A DNA stretch of 64,000 nt, taken from an uncultured Elusimicrobiales bacterium (GTDB taxonomy: Bacteria > Elusimicrobiota > Elusimicrobia > Elusimicrobiales > Elusimicrobiaceae). The stretch spans positions 310,001-374,000 of the forward strand of contig CAKUKI010000001.1 of the NCBI GenBank assembly GCA_934662565.1. Reading direction: 5' to 3'. A model generated the notes under the pieces. The model did not search any database and was not told the origin of the DNA. It worked only from the letters and a program-made list of their open reading frames with translations. Made by a program: the position numbers and the translations under genes. Positions 1 to 8,524 of the stretch are shown here, one piece after another (the first letter of the stretch is position 1; each line of letters starts with the position of its first letter).

Positions 1-1
1 G

Positions 2-811
2 CTTGTTCAGCCCTACGACGTTGAAAAAGGCGCCGGAACGTACAACCCGGAAACTTTTTTCGGCTCGCTGACTAAAAAACCGGTCAATCGGGCCTATGTG
101 GAACCCTGCCGCCGCCCCGCCGACGGCCGCTATGGCGAAAACCCCAACCGCTTGGGCAAGTATTACCAATATCAGGTAATTATGAAGCCCGCTCCGGCCA
201 ACATTCAAGAAATTTATTTGAATTCCTTAAAAGCCATCGGGTTGGACCCCAAACAGCACGACGTGCGCTGGATTGAAGACGATTGGCAATCCCCCACCTT
301 GGGCGCCAGCGGTGTAGGCTGGGAGATTTGGTTAGACGGTATGGAAATCACCCAGTTTACCTATTTCCAAAATATGGCCGGATATTCCTTAAACCCCATT
401 ACGGTAGAAATTACATACGGGCTGGAACGTATTGCCATGTATTGCCAAAAAGTAGACAACGTGTTTGACATCCGCTGGAACGACAGCATTACCTACCGTG
501 ACGTACACTGGGAAGGCGAACGCCAGTTTTCCCACTATTATTTTGAAGAAACCGACGTGGAACACCTGCGCCGCTATATTGAAGAATGTGAAGCCGAATG
601 TTTTGCCCTTTGCAAAAAAGGCTTGTATCTTCCCGCGTACGACGACGCCATGAAAGTTTCCAACTATTTTAATATGTTGGAAGCCCGCGGCGCCATCAGC
701 GTATCGGACCGTACCAACATTATTACCAAAATCCGCAATTTAGCCAAGGCGTGCGCCAAAGCGTATGTGGAAAGCACAGAACCGCAAGAAGAAAAGGAGG
801 CCGCCCAATGA
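2..811 (+). CDS. glyQ: Glycyl-tRNA synthetase alpha subunit, 5' end cut by window edge
   Basis: Catalytic subunit of the two-subunit (alpha2beta2) class II glycyl-tRNA synthetase, which charges tRNA-Gly in the cytoplasm. The frame is open from base 2, so the gene starts upstream and I estimate about 30 N-terminal residues are missing. Visible family signatures are RPADGRYGENPNRLGKYYQ, the NPTLGA-like PTLGASGVGWEIW stretch, GMEITQFTYFQ and the EITYGLERIAMY motif. It ends at a TGA that shares bases with the ATG of glyS (ATGA), so the two are translationally coupled. The 3' end contains the AAGGAGG ribosome-binding site for glyS. Any regulatory leader lies outside the window. Confidence 0.97.
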   Translation, partial: LVQPYDVEKGAGTYNPETFFGSLTKKPVNRAYVEPCRRPADGRYGENPNRLGKYYQYQVIMKPAPANIQEIYLNSLKAIGLDPKQHDVRWIEDDWQSPTLGASGVGWEIWLDGMEITQFTYFQNMAGYSLNPITVEITYGLERIAMYCQKVDNVFDIRWNDSITYRDVHWEGERQFSHYYFEETDVEHLRRYIEECEAECFALCKKGLYLPAYDDAMKVSNYFNMLEARGAISVSDRTNIITKIRNLAKACAKAYVESTEPQEEKEAAQ

Positions 812-2886
812 ACGCCTTGTTAGAAATTGGAACCGAACATTTACCGTCCCGCTTTGTGGAACCGGCCCTTAAACAAATGGAAACATTAGGGGCCAAACTG
901 CTGGAAGAACACCGCTTAACGTATAAATCCGTACAGGCGTTTGGCACTTACCGCCGCTTGGTACTATTTATTGAAGATTTGGCGGAAAAATCGGCTGACG
1001 TGCAAAAAGAAGTAAAAGGGCCGCCCGCTAAATTATTAAAAGACGCAAACGGCAATTTCACCCCCCAAAGCGCTGGTTTTGCGCAAAAAAACGGAATTGC
1101 CCCCGAAAAATTAACCGTGGTGGAAACGGAAAAAGGGCCGTTTATTTACGCCAACATTAAAATCAAGGGCGAAAAGACCCCCAAACTTTTGCCGGAAATT
1201 TTCACCCAATTAGTGACGGGGTTGGAATTTGCCAAAAATATGGTTTGGGAAGAATCCGGCCTGCGCTACGGCCGCCCGATAAGAAGCCTGATTGGTTTAT
1301 ACGGGGATAAAGTGATTAAATTTGCCGTAGCCGGTGTGGAGTCCAACCGTTATACTTATCCGCTTTCGTCCTTCGGGCGCAAACCCATTAAGGTAGAAAC
1401 CGCCGATAAGCAGTATTATGTGGATTTGCTTAAAAACCAACCGCAACCCATTTTGGTACTGCCGCAAGAACGGCGCGAGGCGTTAATCAAATCCGTGACG
1501 GCGGAAGCGGCTGTGCGCGGCTATCAGGCGGATTTGGACGAAGATTTAATCCACGAAACCGTCTTTTTTACGGAACACCCTGTGGCCGTGGGCGGAGATT
1601 TTGATTTGAAATTTTTAACTCTGCCTAAAGAACTCATCACCACCGTACTTAAAAAACAAATTAAAATGTTTCCGGTGTTGAATGACAAGCACGAAATCCA
1701 ACCGTATTTTATCGCCGTGCGAGACGGCGTTTCCGTCAACCAAAACGAAGTACGCGACGGCTTCAAAAAAGTAATGTCCGCCCGCTTGTCCGATGCGGTA
1801 TTCTTCTTTGAAAACGACAAAAAAGACGGCTTGGAATTTTTCAAACAAAAACTGGCCAATGTGTTGTTTTTGGAAGGCTTAGGCTCTATGTTAGACAAAT
1901 CCGCCCGCACGGAAAAACTGGCTCTTTGGCTGTGTGAAAAAACCGCCAATACCGCGCTTAACCAAACGGTGCAATATGCCGCGTCCCACGCGTATGCGGA
2001 TTTAGCCAGCCATGTGGTGTATGAATTCCCGGAATTGCAAGGCTATATGGGCGGAGAATATGCCGCCTTGGAAGGCCATAAAGAAGAAGCCGACGCCATG
2101 CGCGATTTTTACTATCCGCTTACGTCTGCCTCTGCGCTGCCGTCCACGGTGGCGGGCAATTTGGTGGCATTAGCCGGAAAAATGGACACCTTAGTAGGCA
2201 ACTTTTTAATCGGGCAAATCCCCACCGGAAGCGAAGACCCCTTCGCCCTGCGCCGCCAAGCATTTGCCGTCGTGCGTATTTTGCTGGAAAAAGGCTTACA
2301 AGTTTCCTTAAAAGAGTTGTTGGAAGCCTCTGCCGCTCTCTACCCGCAAGGCACGCCGGACAAAGGCCTTAAAGAACTGCGCGGATTTTTGTTCCAGCGT
2401 TTAGCGTTGGTACTGGAACAGCGCGGCCATGCGGCGGGTGTGGTAAACGCCGTCACCAACTGGTACGAACTGCCCCTTACGCAAGTGGAAGCCTTGGTCA
2501 GCGCGTTGGAAACCGTTAAAACCGGGGCGGAATTTGCCGCGGTGTTGGAATCGGCCAAGCGCGTGTGCAATATCCTTAAAAAGGCGGAAAACGTGACGGA
2601 AAACGTACAGGAAAACCTGTTTGAACTCCCCGCCGAAAAAGAATTGTACAACAAAATCCACGAGGTAGACTCCGCGTTGGGTTGCACGGTTCACACCGCC
2701 AAAGCCAAAGACGAATACCTGCAAGTATTAAAAACGTACGGCTCTTTTAAGGCCCCGCTGGAACGCTTTTTTACCGACGTTATGGTAAATGCGCAAGACC
2801 CGGCCGTCCGTGCGAACCGCTTGGCATTATTGGCCCGTGTGCGCCGCTACTTAACGCAAACGGTGGCAGATATTACCAAACTGTAA
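808..2886 (+). CDS. glyS: Glycyl-tRNA synthetase beta subunit
   Basis: Non-catalytic, tRNA-binding partner of GlyQ (692 aa, normal for the family). The start chosen is the ATG at 808, which overlaps the glyQ stop and lies 7 nt after AAGGAGG at 794-800. A longer reading frame beginning at 751 would run inside glyQ and has no such site. The N-terminus (MNALLEIGTEHLPSRFVEPA) and the internal MGGEYA and TAGNLVAL-like segments (PSTVAGNLVALAGKMDTLVG) are typical of the family. The C-terminus has the usual DALR-like anticodon-binding character. A strong intrinsic terminator follows 20 nt downstream, so glyQS forms the end of its transcription unit. Confidence 0.97.
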   Translation: MNALLEIGTEHLPSRFVEPALKQMETLGAKLLEEHRLTYKSVQAFGTYRRLVLFIEDLAEKSADVQKEVKGPPAKLLKDANGNFTPQSAGFAQKNGIAPEKLTVVETEKGPFIYANIKIKGEKTPKLLPEIFTQLVTGLEFAKNMVWEESGLRYGRPIRSLIGLYGDKVIKFAVAGVESNRYTYPLSSFGRKPIKVETADKQYYVDLLKNQPQPILVLPQERREALIKSVTAEAAVRGYQADLDEDLIHETVFFTEHPVAVGGDFDLKFLTLPKELITTVLKKQIKMFPVLNDKHEIQPYFIAVRDGVSVNQNEVRDGFKKVMSARLSDAVFFFENDKKDGLEFFKQKLANVLFLEGLGSMLDKSARTEKLALWLCEKTANTALNQTVQYAASHAYADLASHVVYEFPELQGYMGGEYAALEGHKEEADAMRDFYYPLTSASALPSTVAGNLVALAGKMDTLVGNFLIGQIPTGSEDPFALRRQAFAVVRILLEKGLQVSLKELLEASAALYPQGTPDKGLKELRGFLFQRLALVLEQRGHAAGVVNAVTNWYELPLTQVEALVSALETVKTGAEFAAVLESAKRVCNILKKAENVTENVQENLFELPAEKELYNKIHEVDSALGCTVHTAKAKDEYLQVLKTYGSFKAPLERFFTDVMVNAQDPAVRANRLALLARVRRYLTQTVADITKL

Positions 2887-2905
2887 AATGCTTTAATCAA
2901 GCCGA

Positions 2906-2934
2906 AATCCCCCGCCAAAAACGGGGGATTTTTT
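2906..2934 (+). terminator. Intrinsic terminator of glyQS
   Basis: Perfect 9-bp stem AATCCCCCG (2906-2914) with CGGGGGATT (2922-2930), a 7-nt loop, then a T-run. Confidence 0.93.
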
Positions 2935-2974
2935 GTTATTTTCCGACGGAAAAAATAATTTTTCAAAATACCCC

Positions 2975-3002
2975 TTGAATTTTTTTTATTTTCCTTTATA
3001 CT
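2975..3002 (+). promoter_or_regulatory. Near-consensus sigma70 promoter for the 3.0-3.5 kb RNA
   Basis: TTGAAT (2975-2980), a 16-bp AT-rich spacer and TATACT (2997-3002). No open reading frame with plausible codon usage follows, so the expected product is an RNA starting near 3009. Confidence 0.7.
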
Positions 3003-3008
3003 AAAAAT

Positions 3009-3504
3009 AAGCAGTAAGCCTAGTTCAACTTGGCATGAGGCGTTATCCGGCAGTGGCGTAAGCCAAAGCTGTAAGTGCTGAAAGAACGGGCCGTATTTGA
3101 AGCAGCGCAGTAGGGTTGTAAAGCGGCAGAAGGAGTCCGGCGTCGGGTCAGCCGGCGGCGGAGCAGTAAAGCGGTAGCCGTAAAGTGAGCAGGTTGCGTG
3201 TCTTGCCGGGCGCAAGCGTACCGGGGAAACAGGACAGCTTGGAATACGGTGCGGAAGTGGTTGTGCAGTATCCGCGCTTAGCCGAACAAGACGGCGGGTT
3301 CATACTACGCAGTCCAGTAGGCGGCGCCGGTAGTAAGCAGTGGACGGATGTTTTCCGGCAGGCGGTTGATGTAATTGGTTCGGCCGTACCCGGGTAAACA
3401 GAAGTGGGATAACATAAGCCCTTGTGCGCAGGTTGCACTACAACAAGGAAGGTAATAATGAAGACGCAACAATGAACCCCCCGGTTGAAAAAATCGGGGG
3501 GTTC
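3009..3504 (+). ncRNA. Candidate structured non-coding RNA, about 490 nt, family unknown
   Basis: A gene-free, G-rich stretch bounded by a good promoter (2975-3002) and an intrinsic hairpin (3474-3504). Short reading frames on both strands look nothing like neighbouring proteins. I see local hairpins: CCTTGTGC with GCACTACAACAAGG near 3419-3457, and TTGGC/GCCAA near 3030-3066. There are also degenerate repeated words: GTAAAGCGG twice, GTACCGGGGAAACAGGA echoed by GTACCCGGGTAAACAGAA, and GAGCAGGTTGCG echoed by GCGCAGGTTGCA. It lacks the RNase P core (GAGGAAAGTCC), tmRNA ends and the SRP tip loop, so I cannot name a family. Strand and promoter are inferred from position. Confidence 0.5.
3474..3504 (+). 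terminator. Hairpin ending the candidate RNA
   Basis: Perfect 10-bp stem GAACCCCCCG (3474-3483) with CGGGGGGTTC (3495-3504), 11-nt loop. The T-rich tail (CTAATTGTGTTTT) is only moderate. Confidence 0.75.
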
Positions 3505-3585
3505 CTAATTGTGTTTTACAAATTATGTATTTGTTTAACCGCAGGGTTGGAAAAACCTTGTGCCTTACGGCACTTTAACGGTGGG

Positions 3586-3951
3586 TTATTCACTTAACAC
3601 ACTGGGCAACGGTAGCGCACTGCCCGCCGCGGCACTTTCCGGCGCGGACGGAGTAATATCCATCGTGTTTTGTGTTTGCGCTCCGGCAGACGGTTCTTCG
3701 GTTTCTTCGTCTTGCAGTGGGGTTAAAATCATTTCTTCATAAGAATCGTCTTGCGTGGAAATAGACTCCTCCGCCGGAACAGGCACTTCTTCCGGCCGCA
3801 CCACTGGGCTTACACGCGCGGAAGTGCTTTGTTGCGGGCGGGAAACGGATTCATTCCCATAAGTGCCGCTCGGGTTCCACCATTGGGGCGGCGCACCCGC
3901 GCAAGCCGTCAGCAAACAAATTACAAATAATAAAGCAAAAAATTTCTTCAT
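3586..3951 (-). CDS. Small lipoprotein, function unknown
   Basis: 121-residue protein with a clear lipoprotein signal: MKKFF, a hydrophobic stretch and the lipobox LLTAC around residues 13-17. It should be lipidated on the cysteine and anchored in the envelope. The mature part is short, Pro/Ser/Glu-rich and apparently disordered (PVVRPEEVPVPAEES, MILTPLQDEETEEPS). I recognise no domain. Its -10 box (TATAAT, minus strand, 3963-3958) lies only 6 nt before the ATG, so the mRNA is probably leaderless. It is the last gene on this strand before the candidate RNA and is separated from lipA by 27 bp. Confidence 0.8.
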   Translation of the reverse strand: MKKFFALLFVICLLTACAGAPPQWWNPSGTYGNESVSRPQQSTSARVSPVVRPEEVPVPAEESISTQDDSYEEMILTPLQDEETEEPSAGAQTQNTMDITPSAPESAAAGSALPLPSVLSE

Positions 3952-3978
3952 AATTATATTATAGCCTATTTTACTGGT

Positions 3979-4869
3979 CTATTTGGCATGGGGGCGGGTG
4001 GCTTGGCGAAACAGCGCGCCCGCTTTATAACTACTGCGCACCAGTGGGCCGCATGCCGCACCCTTAAACCCAATAGAAAGGGCGTACGACTCCCATGCTT
4101 TATATTCGTCTGGTTCCGCATAGCGCTCCACCGGGTGATGCGCTTTAGAGGGGCTTAAATACTGCCCAATCGTCAGTAAATCCACCCCCGCATTACGCAA
4201 ATCCTGCAAGGTTTGTTTCATTTGTCCGTCGGTTTCGCCGAGCCCCACCATGAGGCCGGATTTTGTAAGTGTATCGGGCGCCAGTTTTTTGGCGTTTTCC
4301 AACACGGTTAAAGAGCGGCGGTATTCCGCCCCGCCGCGTATATGGGCAGACAGGCTTTCCACCGTTTCTATATTGTGCGCCAGCACCGCCGGACGGGCAT
4401 TTAGCACCGTTTGCAAATCTTTTACGGAACCCTTAAAATCCGGAATGAGCGGCTCGCACAAGGCCAGCGGATTTTGCGCGTAAACGGCATTCATCACTGC
4501 GGCAAAATGGGCCGCACCGCCGTCGGCCAAATCGTCACGCGTAGGGGACGTAAGCACCAAGTATTTTAAGTGCCAGTTTTTTACCATTTCGGCCACGCGC
4601 GCAGGCTCCCCCGCATCCGGCGGCAGAGGGCGGCCTTTGTTTACCGCGCAAAAGCGGCAACGGCGGGTGCAAATATCGCCCAAAATCATTACGGTTGCAT
4701 CCCCGCAGTTGAAACATTCCCCGCGGTTAGGGCATTTAGCCTCAACACACACCGTGTGGAGCGCGCCCTTATCTAACGAATCTTGGGCGGATAGCGCCGT
4801 CTGCTTGCGCAGGGCCGCTTTATTTTGGCCTACTATATCTTTTAACCATTGTGGTATTTGTGCGGTCAT
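3979..4869 (-). CDS. lipA: Lipoyl synthase
   Basis: Radical SAM enzyme that inserts two sulfurs into protein-bound octanoyl groups to make lipoyl cofactor for 2-oxoacid dehydrogenases or the glycine cleavage system. 296 aa, a normal length. The auxiliary cluster cysteines are C41, C46 and C52 (CVEAKCPNRGEC). The radical SAM cluster is CTRRCRFC (C67, C71, C74). The C-terminal RSSY (near 278) carries the serine that ligates the auxiliary cluster. No lipB or lipoate-protein ligase is adjacent. The start has an AAAG-type ribosome site a few bases upstream. It is divergent from the SpoIID-domain gene, with about 50 bp between them. Confidence 0.96.
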   Translation of the reverse strand: MTAQIPQWLKDIVGQNKAALRKQTALSAQDSLDKGALHTVCVEAKCPNRGECFNCGDATVMILGDICTRRCRFCAVNKGRPLPPDAGEPARVAEMVKNWHLKYLVLTSPTRDDLADGGAAHFAAVMNAVYAQNPLALCEPLIPDFKGSVKDLQTVLNARPAVLAHNIETVESLSAHIRGGAEYRRSLTVLENAKKLAPDTLTKSGLMVGLGETDGQMKQTLQDLRNAGVDLLTIGQYLSPSKAHHPVERYAEPDEYKAWESYALSIGFKGAACGPLVRSSYKAGALFRQATRPHAK

Positions 4870-4921
4870 ACTTTGCTAAAATGTAAATATAAGGATATGT
4901 AATATCTTACAAAATTTAGCT

Positions 4922-7009
4922 ATGAAGAAACACCTTTGCGTACTCATTTTACTGGCTTTTACCGCGCTGCCGAACGGGAGCGGGCTTTTTGCCGCGCCCA
5001 CCGCGGCGGACACACAAAAACGCCTGCAACAGGCCGCCCAACTGTATTTTGAGTATGACCTGACAGGAAGCCTGAAAAAGTATGTGGAGCTTTCCAAAGA
5101 AACGCAAAATAAAGATTCCTTCCTCAATGCGGCCTTTATAGCCATGGAACTGGGCCAGCCGCGCCAAGCGGTAGATATTATGAACGCCGCCTATAAAAAA
5201 TATCCCGACGACCACGACGTGACGGAATTTATGGCCGAGGCGTATTTGGCCGACGGGCAATACACCGCCGCAGAACATTTACTTTCCCTGTTGGTGGAAA
5301 AGCGCGAACGCGCCGAATTTTTGCTGATTAATCTGGCCCGCGCTCAAATGGGCATGAAAGAATATAATTTAGCCAAATACAACCTAAAAACCGCCGTGCG
5401 GGGCAAAAACCACTTGCCGCTTTCCAACTATTTACTGGGGTTAGTGTACGAACAGGAAAAAAATTATAAAAACGCCGCCAAACATTTTGCCAAAGCGGCC
5501 GAACTGGACCACCAGTTTATTGAAGCCAAACAACATTATGCCATGGCCCTTGCCGCACAAGGGAATTATAACGAAGCCTACCGCCAGTACCGTATGATTT
5601 ATTCGCTGGAAAAGAACTCCCCCGCCATTAACAAAGCCATGGCGGCCCTGCGCCCCCATTTAACCCGTCCGGAAAAAGAGTTGGACACGGTAAAAGAAAT
5701 CAAAAAGCATACCTTTGCGCGCAAATTTTCCATTCCGTCCGGCACGCTTTCGGAGGTGCGCATTGGGTTAGGCACCCGCGCCAACGGCAAACCCAGTATC
5801 CGTAAATCCGTTCATTTTTCCGTATCGCATAATTTTTCCGTAAAAGATTTATCCACCGGCAAACGCTTGGCCCGCGGCAAAGCCAACACCCAATGGACGG
5901 CCCTATTGCAAGACGGTCAAACGCGCTTACTGGCCCCCAACGGCAAAAAATATCCGTTCAAAAAAGGCTTGCGCATTACCGCAGACACCCCCAGCGGGGA
6001 AGACGCCCCCACCATTATTGTAAAAAGTTTAATGAGCGGCGCCGGTATGACGTGGGCCAGCGTGGACGATAAAGAGTTCCGCGGGGATTTGGAAATTTTA
6101 CATAACCCCACGTTAAGCACACTGGTCCCCATTAATGTACTATCCTTGGAAGAATATTTACAAGGGGTTATTTCGTCTGAAATGCCGGTTTTGTTCCCCA
6201 TTAATGCCCTGCGCGCGCAAGCGGTGCTGGCCCGCACATACGCCCTTAAACACATGGGCAAACACCGCCATTACGGCTATGATTTGTGCGATACCCAAAA
6301 CTGCCAAGTATATAAAGGCATAAGCGGGGAGAGCGAACGCGGCAACGCCTCTGTGGAGTCCACCGCCGGAGAAACCATGCAATACAAAAATGCCCCCATA
6401 GAAAGCGTGTTTTCGGCCAACTGCGGCGGCATTACCCAAAGCGCTAAAGAGGCCGGCTGGTATGAAACGCCTTATTTGCATCCGGTTTCCGACTATAAAG
6501 ATTTTAATTTTGATACGTTGCAACCCTACCAGTTTAAGGACCTTTTGCAGCACGCGCACGATGCTTACAGCCGCTACGATAAACACGTCAGTTTGGCCGC
6601 CTACCGCTGGGCGCGCGTGGTGGAAGAAGAAGACCTGCGCCAAGTTATCCGCCGCAAGAAAAAAGACATCGGCCGCATTACCGCCATTATCCCCCTGCAC
6701 CGCGGCAAAAGCGGCTACGCCAGCCGCGTACAGGTAAAAGGCACCAAAGGCAGTGTTATCTTAAATAAAGAAAACGTCATCCGCAATAATTTAAGTTTGG
6801 GGATGTTGCGCAGCAGTTATTTTATTGTGCAGCCCAATTATGAAAATAAAGAGCTGAAAAACTTTATTTTTTACGGCGGCGGTTGGGGCCATGGGGTGGG
6901 GTTCTGCCAAACCGGGGCCGCCGGGCGTGCCGAAGCGGGCCAACTTTATACGGATATTCTAAAGCATTATTTCCCGCAAGCGGAATTAAAAAAATCCACC
7001 CAAGAATAA
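4922..7009 (+). CDS. Exported TPR protein with C-terminal SpoIID/LytB domain
   Basis: 695-residue protein with a cleavable signal peptide (MKKHLCVLILLAFTALPNGS, cleavage near GLFAAP), so periplasmic or secreted. Residues about 35-240 form tetratricopeptide-like helical repeats. The second half is a SpoIID domain: NVLSLEEYLQGVISSEMP, RAQAVLARTYAL, CDTQNCQVYKG, FSANCGGITQSA and the closing GGGWGHGVGFCQTGA. SpoIID proteins of spore formers are lytic transglycosylases acting on denuded glycan strands. Homologues in non-sporulating Gram-negatives probably remodel peptidoglycan. The catalytic glutamate is likely the E of SSEMP. No sporulation genes are nearby. A short GC-rich hairpin (7010-7038) follows the stop. 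Confidence 0.88.
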   Translation: MKKHLCVLILLAFTALPNGSGLFAAPTAADTQKRLQQAAQLYFEYDLTGSLKKYVELSKETQNKDSFLNAAFIAMELGQPRQAVDIMNAAYKKYPDDHDVTEFMAEAYLADGQYTAAEHLLSLLVEKRERAEFLLINLARAQMGMKEYNLAKYNLKTAVRGKNHLPLSNYLLGLVYEQEKNYKNAAKHFAKAAELDHQFIEAKQHYAMALAAQGNYNEAYRQYRMIYSLEKNSPAINKAMAALRPHLTRPEKELDTVKEIKKHTFARKFSIPSGTLSEVRIGLGTRANGKPSIRKSVHFSVSHNFSVKDLSTGKRLARGKANTQWTALLQDGQTRLLAPNGKKYPFKKGLRITADTPSGEDAPTIIVKSLMSGAGMTWASVDDKEFRGDLEILHNPTLSTLVPINVLSLEEYLQGVISSEMPVLFPINALRAQAVLARTYALKHMGKHRHYGYDLCDTQNCQVYKGISGESERGNASVESTAGETMQYKNAPIESVFSANCGGITQSAKEAGWYETPYLHPVSDYKDFNFDTLQPYQFKDLLQHAHDAYSRYDKHVSLAAYRWARVVEEEDLRQVIRRKKKDIGRITAIIPLHRGKSGYASRVQVKGTKGSVILNKENVIRNNLSLGMLRSSYFIVQPNYENKELKNFIFYGGGWGHGVGFCQTGAAGRAEAGQLYTDILKHYFPQAELKKSTQE

Positions 7010-7117
7010 CGGGCGGGCCATATATAAACCGCCGCCCGCGGCTGATAGGACGGCAAGCATGGGCCGACGGGTGCGATTTCTGCGCCCCAAAGCGTTTTCC
7101 CGCCGCAAGGTTTGCAT

Positions 7118-7149
7118 AAAAAAATTCCCCAAGGCCAGTGTTGGGGAAT
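7118..7149 (-). terminator. Intrinsic terminator of the Sel1 gene
   Basis: 9-bp stem ATTCCCCAA (7124-7132) with TTGGGGAAT (7141-7149). On the minus strand a run of seven T (7124-7118) follows. Confidence 0.88.
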
Positions 7150-7167
7150 AAAAATCAAAAGCAATTT

Positions 7168-7611
7168 TTATGTATTGGGGTGCAGTTCCCGCCTTAACGC
7201 AATAATGCGTGACTCCAAAAACAAATGCCCGTCTTGCGATAGCGGCGATTGGGCCCCTAAAGAAGTATCCGCCGTTAAAGCGTTTTCGTACCATTTTAAG
7301 GCCGCGTGCAAATCTTTGGGGGTGCCGTCGCCGTGTTCGTACATTTCCCCCACTTGCAGTAAAACACCTGGGTCTTGCGTGTTTTGTGCTACCGCCAAGG
7401 CCCACTTAAAAGCCAGCGCGTGACAGCGGGAAGAAGGCTCCTCGTAATACAGCATTAACAATTTATAGGCGGATTCTTCATTTCCGGCCTGTGCCTCTTG
7501 CTCCCATTGGGCCCACTGGGCTTGCTTTCGCTCGGGCGATTGCCGCACGCGCCAAAACAGCACCGCCACCCCCAACGCCACTACCACCGCCACAATTAAC
7601 CAAGTTGTCAT
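7168..7611 (-). CDS. Membrane-anchored Sel1-repeat protein
   Basis: 147 aa. A single N-terminal transmembrane helix (residues about 4-20, WLIVAVVVALGVAVLFW) is followed by a basic patch and about 120 residues of helical repeats. Two units match the Sel1-like pattern: GNEESAYKLLMLYYEE and LLQVGEMYEHGDGTPKDLHA. Such proteins usually scaffold protein-protein contacts, and this one probably faces the cytoplasm or periplasm from a membrane anchor. A GGAGGG ribosome site precedes the ATG. It is convergent with the SpoIID gene and has its own terminator. No specific function can be assigned. Confidence 0.75.
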   Translation of the reverse strand: MTTWLIVAVVVALGVAVLFWRVRQSPERKQAQWAQWEQEAQAGNEESAYKLLMLYYEEPSSRCHALAFKWALAVAQNTQDPGVLLQVGEMYEHGDGTPKDLHAALKWYENALTADTSLGAQSPLSQDGHLFLESRIIALRRELHPNT

Positions 7612-7699
7612 GAAAACCCTCCGTTAGTTCCATTGTAATAAAAAGTGCCCCGCAGTACAAGGGGCCGCTAAAGCCCCATTATTTGCTATACTTGCAAGT

Positions 7700-8521
7700 A
7701 TGAAATTGGGCGAAGTGCAAATAAAAACCTATTTATCCAAATCTAAAATATCGGGTATTGCTTATTCCATTAATCCGTATGTGGGTTGCCCCCACCAATG
7801 CGTGTATTGCTATGCGGAATATATGAAAAAATTTACCGCGCATACGGAGCCTTGGGGCACTTTTTTGGATGTGCGCCGTTGCCAAGCGCCTTTGCACCCG
7901 TACCAAATTTACCATACGCAAGTGATGTTAAGCTCGGTGACGGACGCATATAACGCCTATGAAAAAGACTTTCAAATCACCCGCAAGATTATGGAGCAGT
8001 TGGTCTTTTGCCAAGCCCATGTGCAAGTGCTGACCAAATCCCCGCTGATTGTGCGGGATATAGATTTGTTCAAAAAGTTGCCGTCTTTTGAGGGGGCGCT
8101 TTCGTTTTCGTCGGCGGACGACTCGTTCCGCCAATTAGCCGAGCCCGGCGCGGGGAGCGTGGAAGAAAAAATCAGCGCCCTAAAAACCTTGCACGAAAAC
8201 GGCCTAAAAACCGCTGTGGTAATCGCGCCGATTTTCCCGCAAATCACAAATTGGAAAGAAATTATCCGCCTGACCCGCCCGTATGCGGACCGCTATATTT
8301 TTGACGCGCTTAACCTGCGCCCCTTGTATCAAAAAAAGGTACTGGGGTTTATTATGCGCTATTATACGGATAAACTACCCCTGTACCTTTCTATTTACGA
8401 AGATAAAAACCCCGCCTACTGGCAACAAACCCAACAGGAAATTAACGCCTTTTGCCGCGCAAACGGCATTCCCGCCCAGGCGGATTTCCGCCATGTTTTT
8501 AAGCCGTCCGTCAATGTATAA
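7700..8521 (+). CDS. SplB-like radical SAM protein (COG1533 group)
   Basis: 273 aa with the radical SAM cluster motif CPHQCVYC (C30, C34, C37) followed by YAEYM, and the early phrase SINPYVGCPHQCVYCYA that marks the spore-photolyase-like COG1533/Rv2578c family. This family includes spore photoproduct lyase, but most members have unknown substrates. Conserved segments VLTKSPLIVRDIDLF and VVIAPIFPQITNW also fit. The -10 box TATACT (7687-7692, preceded by TGC) is 7 nt before the ATG, so the mRNA is probably leaderless. The stop is only 3 bp from the convergent PTS gene. I am confident of the family but not of the reaction. Confidence 0.85.
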   Translation: MKLGEVQIKTYLSKSKISGIAYSINPYVGCPHQCVYCYAEYMKKFTAHTEPWGTFLDVRRCQAPLHPYQIYHTQVMLSSVTDAYNAYEKDFQITRKIMEQLVFCQAHVQVLTKSPLIVRDIDLFKKLPSFEGALSFSSADDSFRQLAEPGAGSVEEKISALKTLHENGLKTAVVIAPIFPQITNWKEIIRLTRPYADRYIFDALNLRPLYQKKVLGFIMRYYTDKLPLYLSIYEDKNPAYWQQTQQEINAFCRANGIPAQADFRHVFKPSVNV

Positions 8522-8524
8522 AAA

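Noticed and set aside
3148..3438. Frames of 70 and 96 codons on both strands within the candidate RNA
   Set aside because: Cys/Pro/Thr-rich nonsense composition and no ribosome site; they end at structural features, not gene boundaries.
3009..3504. RNase P RNA, tmRNA, 6S or SRP RNA
   Set aside because: None of the invariant cores (GAGGAAAGTCC with ACAGAA, tRNA-like ends, SRP tip loop) could be found in the right order; ACAGAA alone is not enough.
7010..7038. Terminator of the SpoIID gene
   Set aside because: A GC-rich stem CGGGCGG/CCGCCCG exists but no T-run follows, so it was not listed as a feature.
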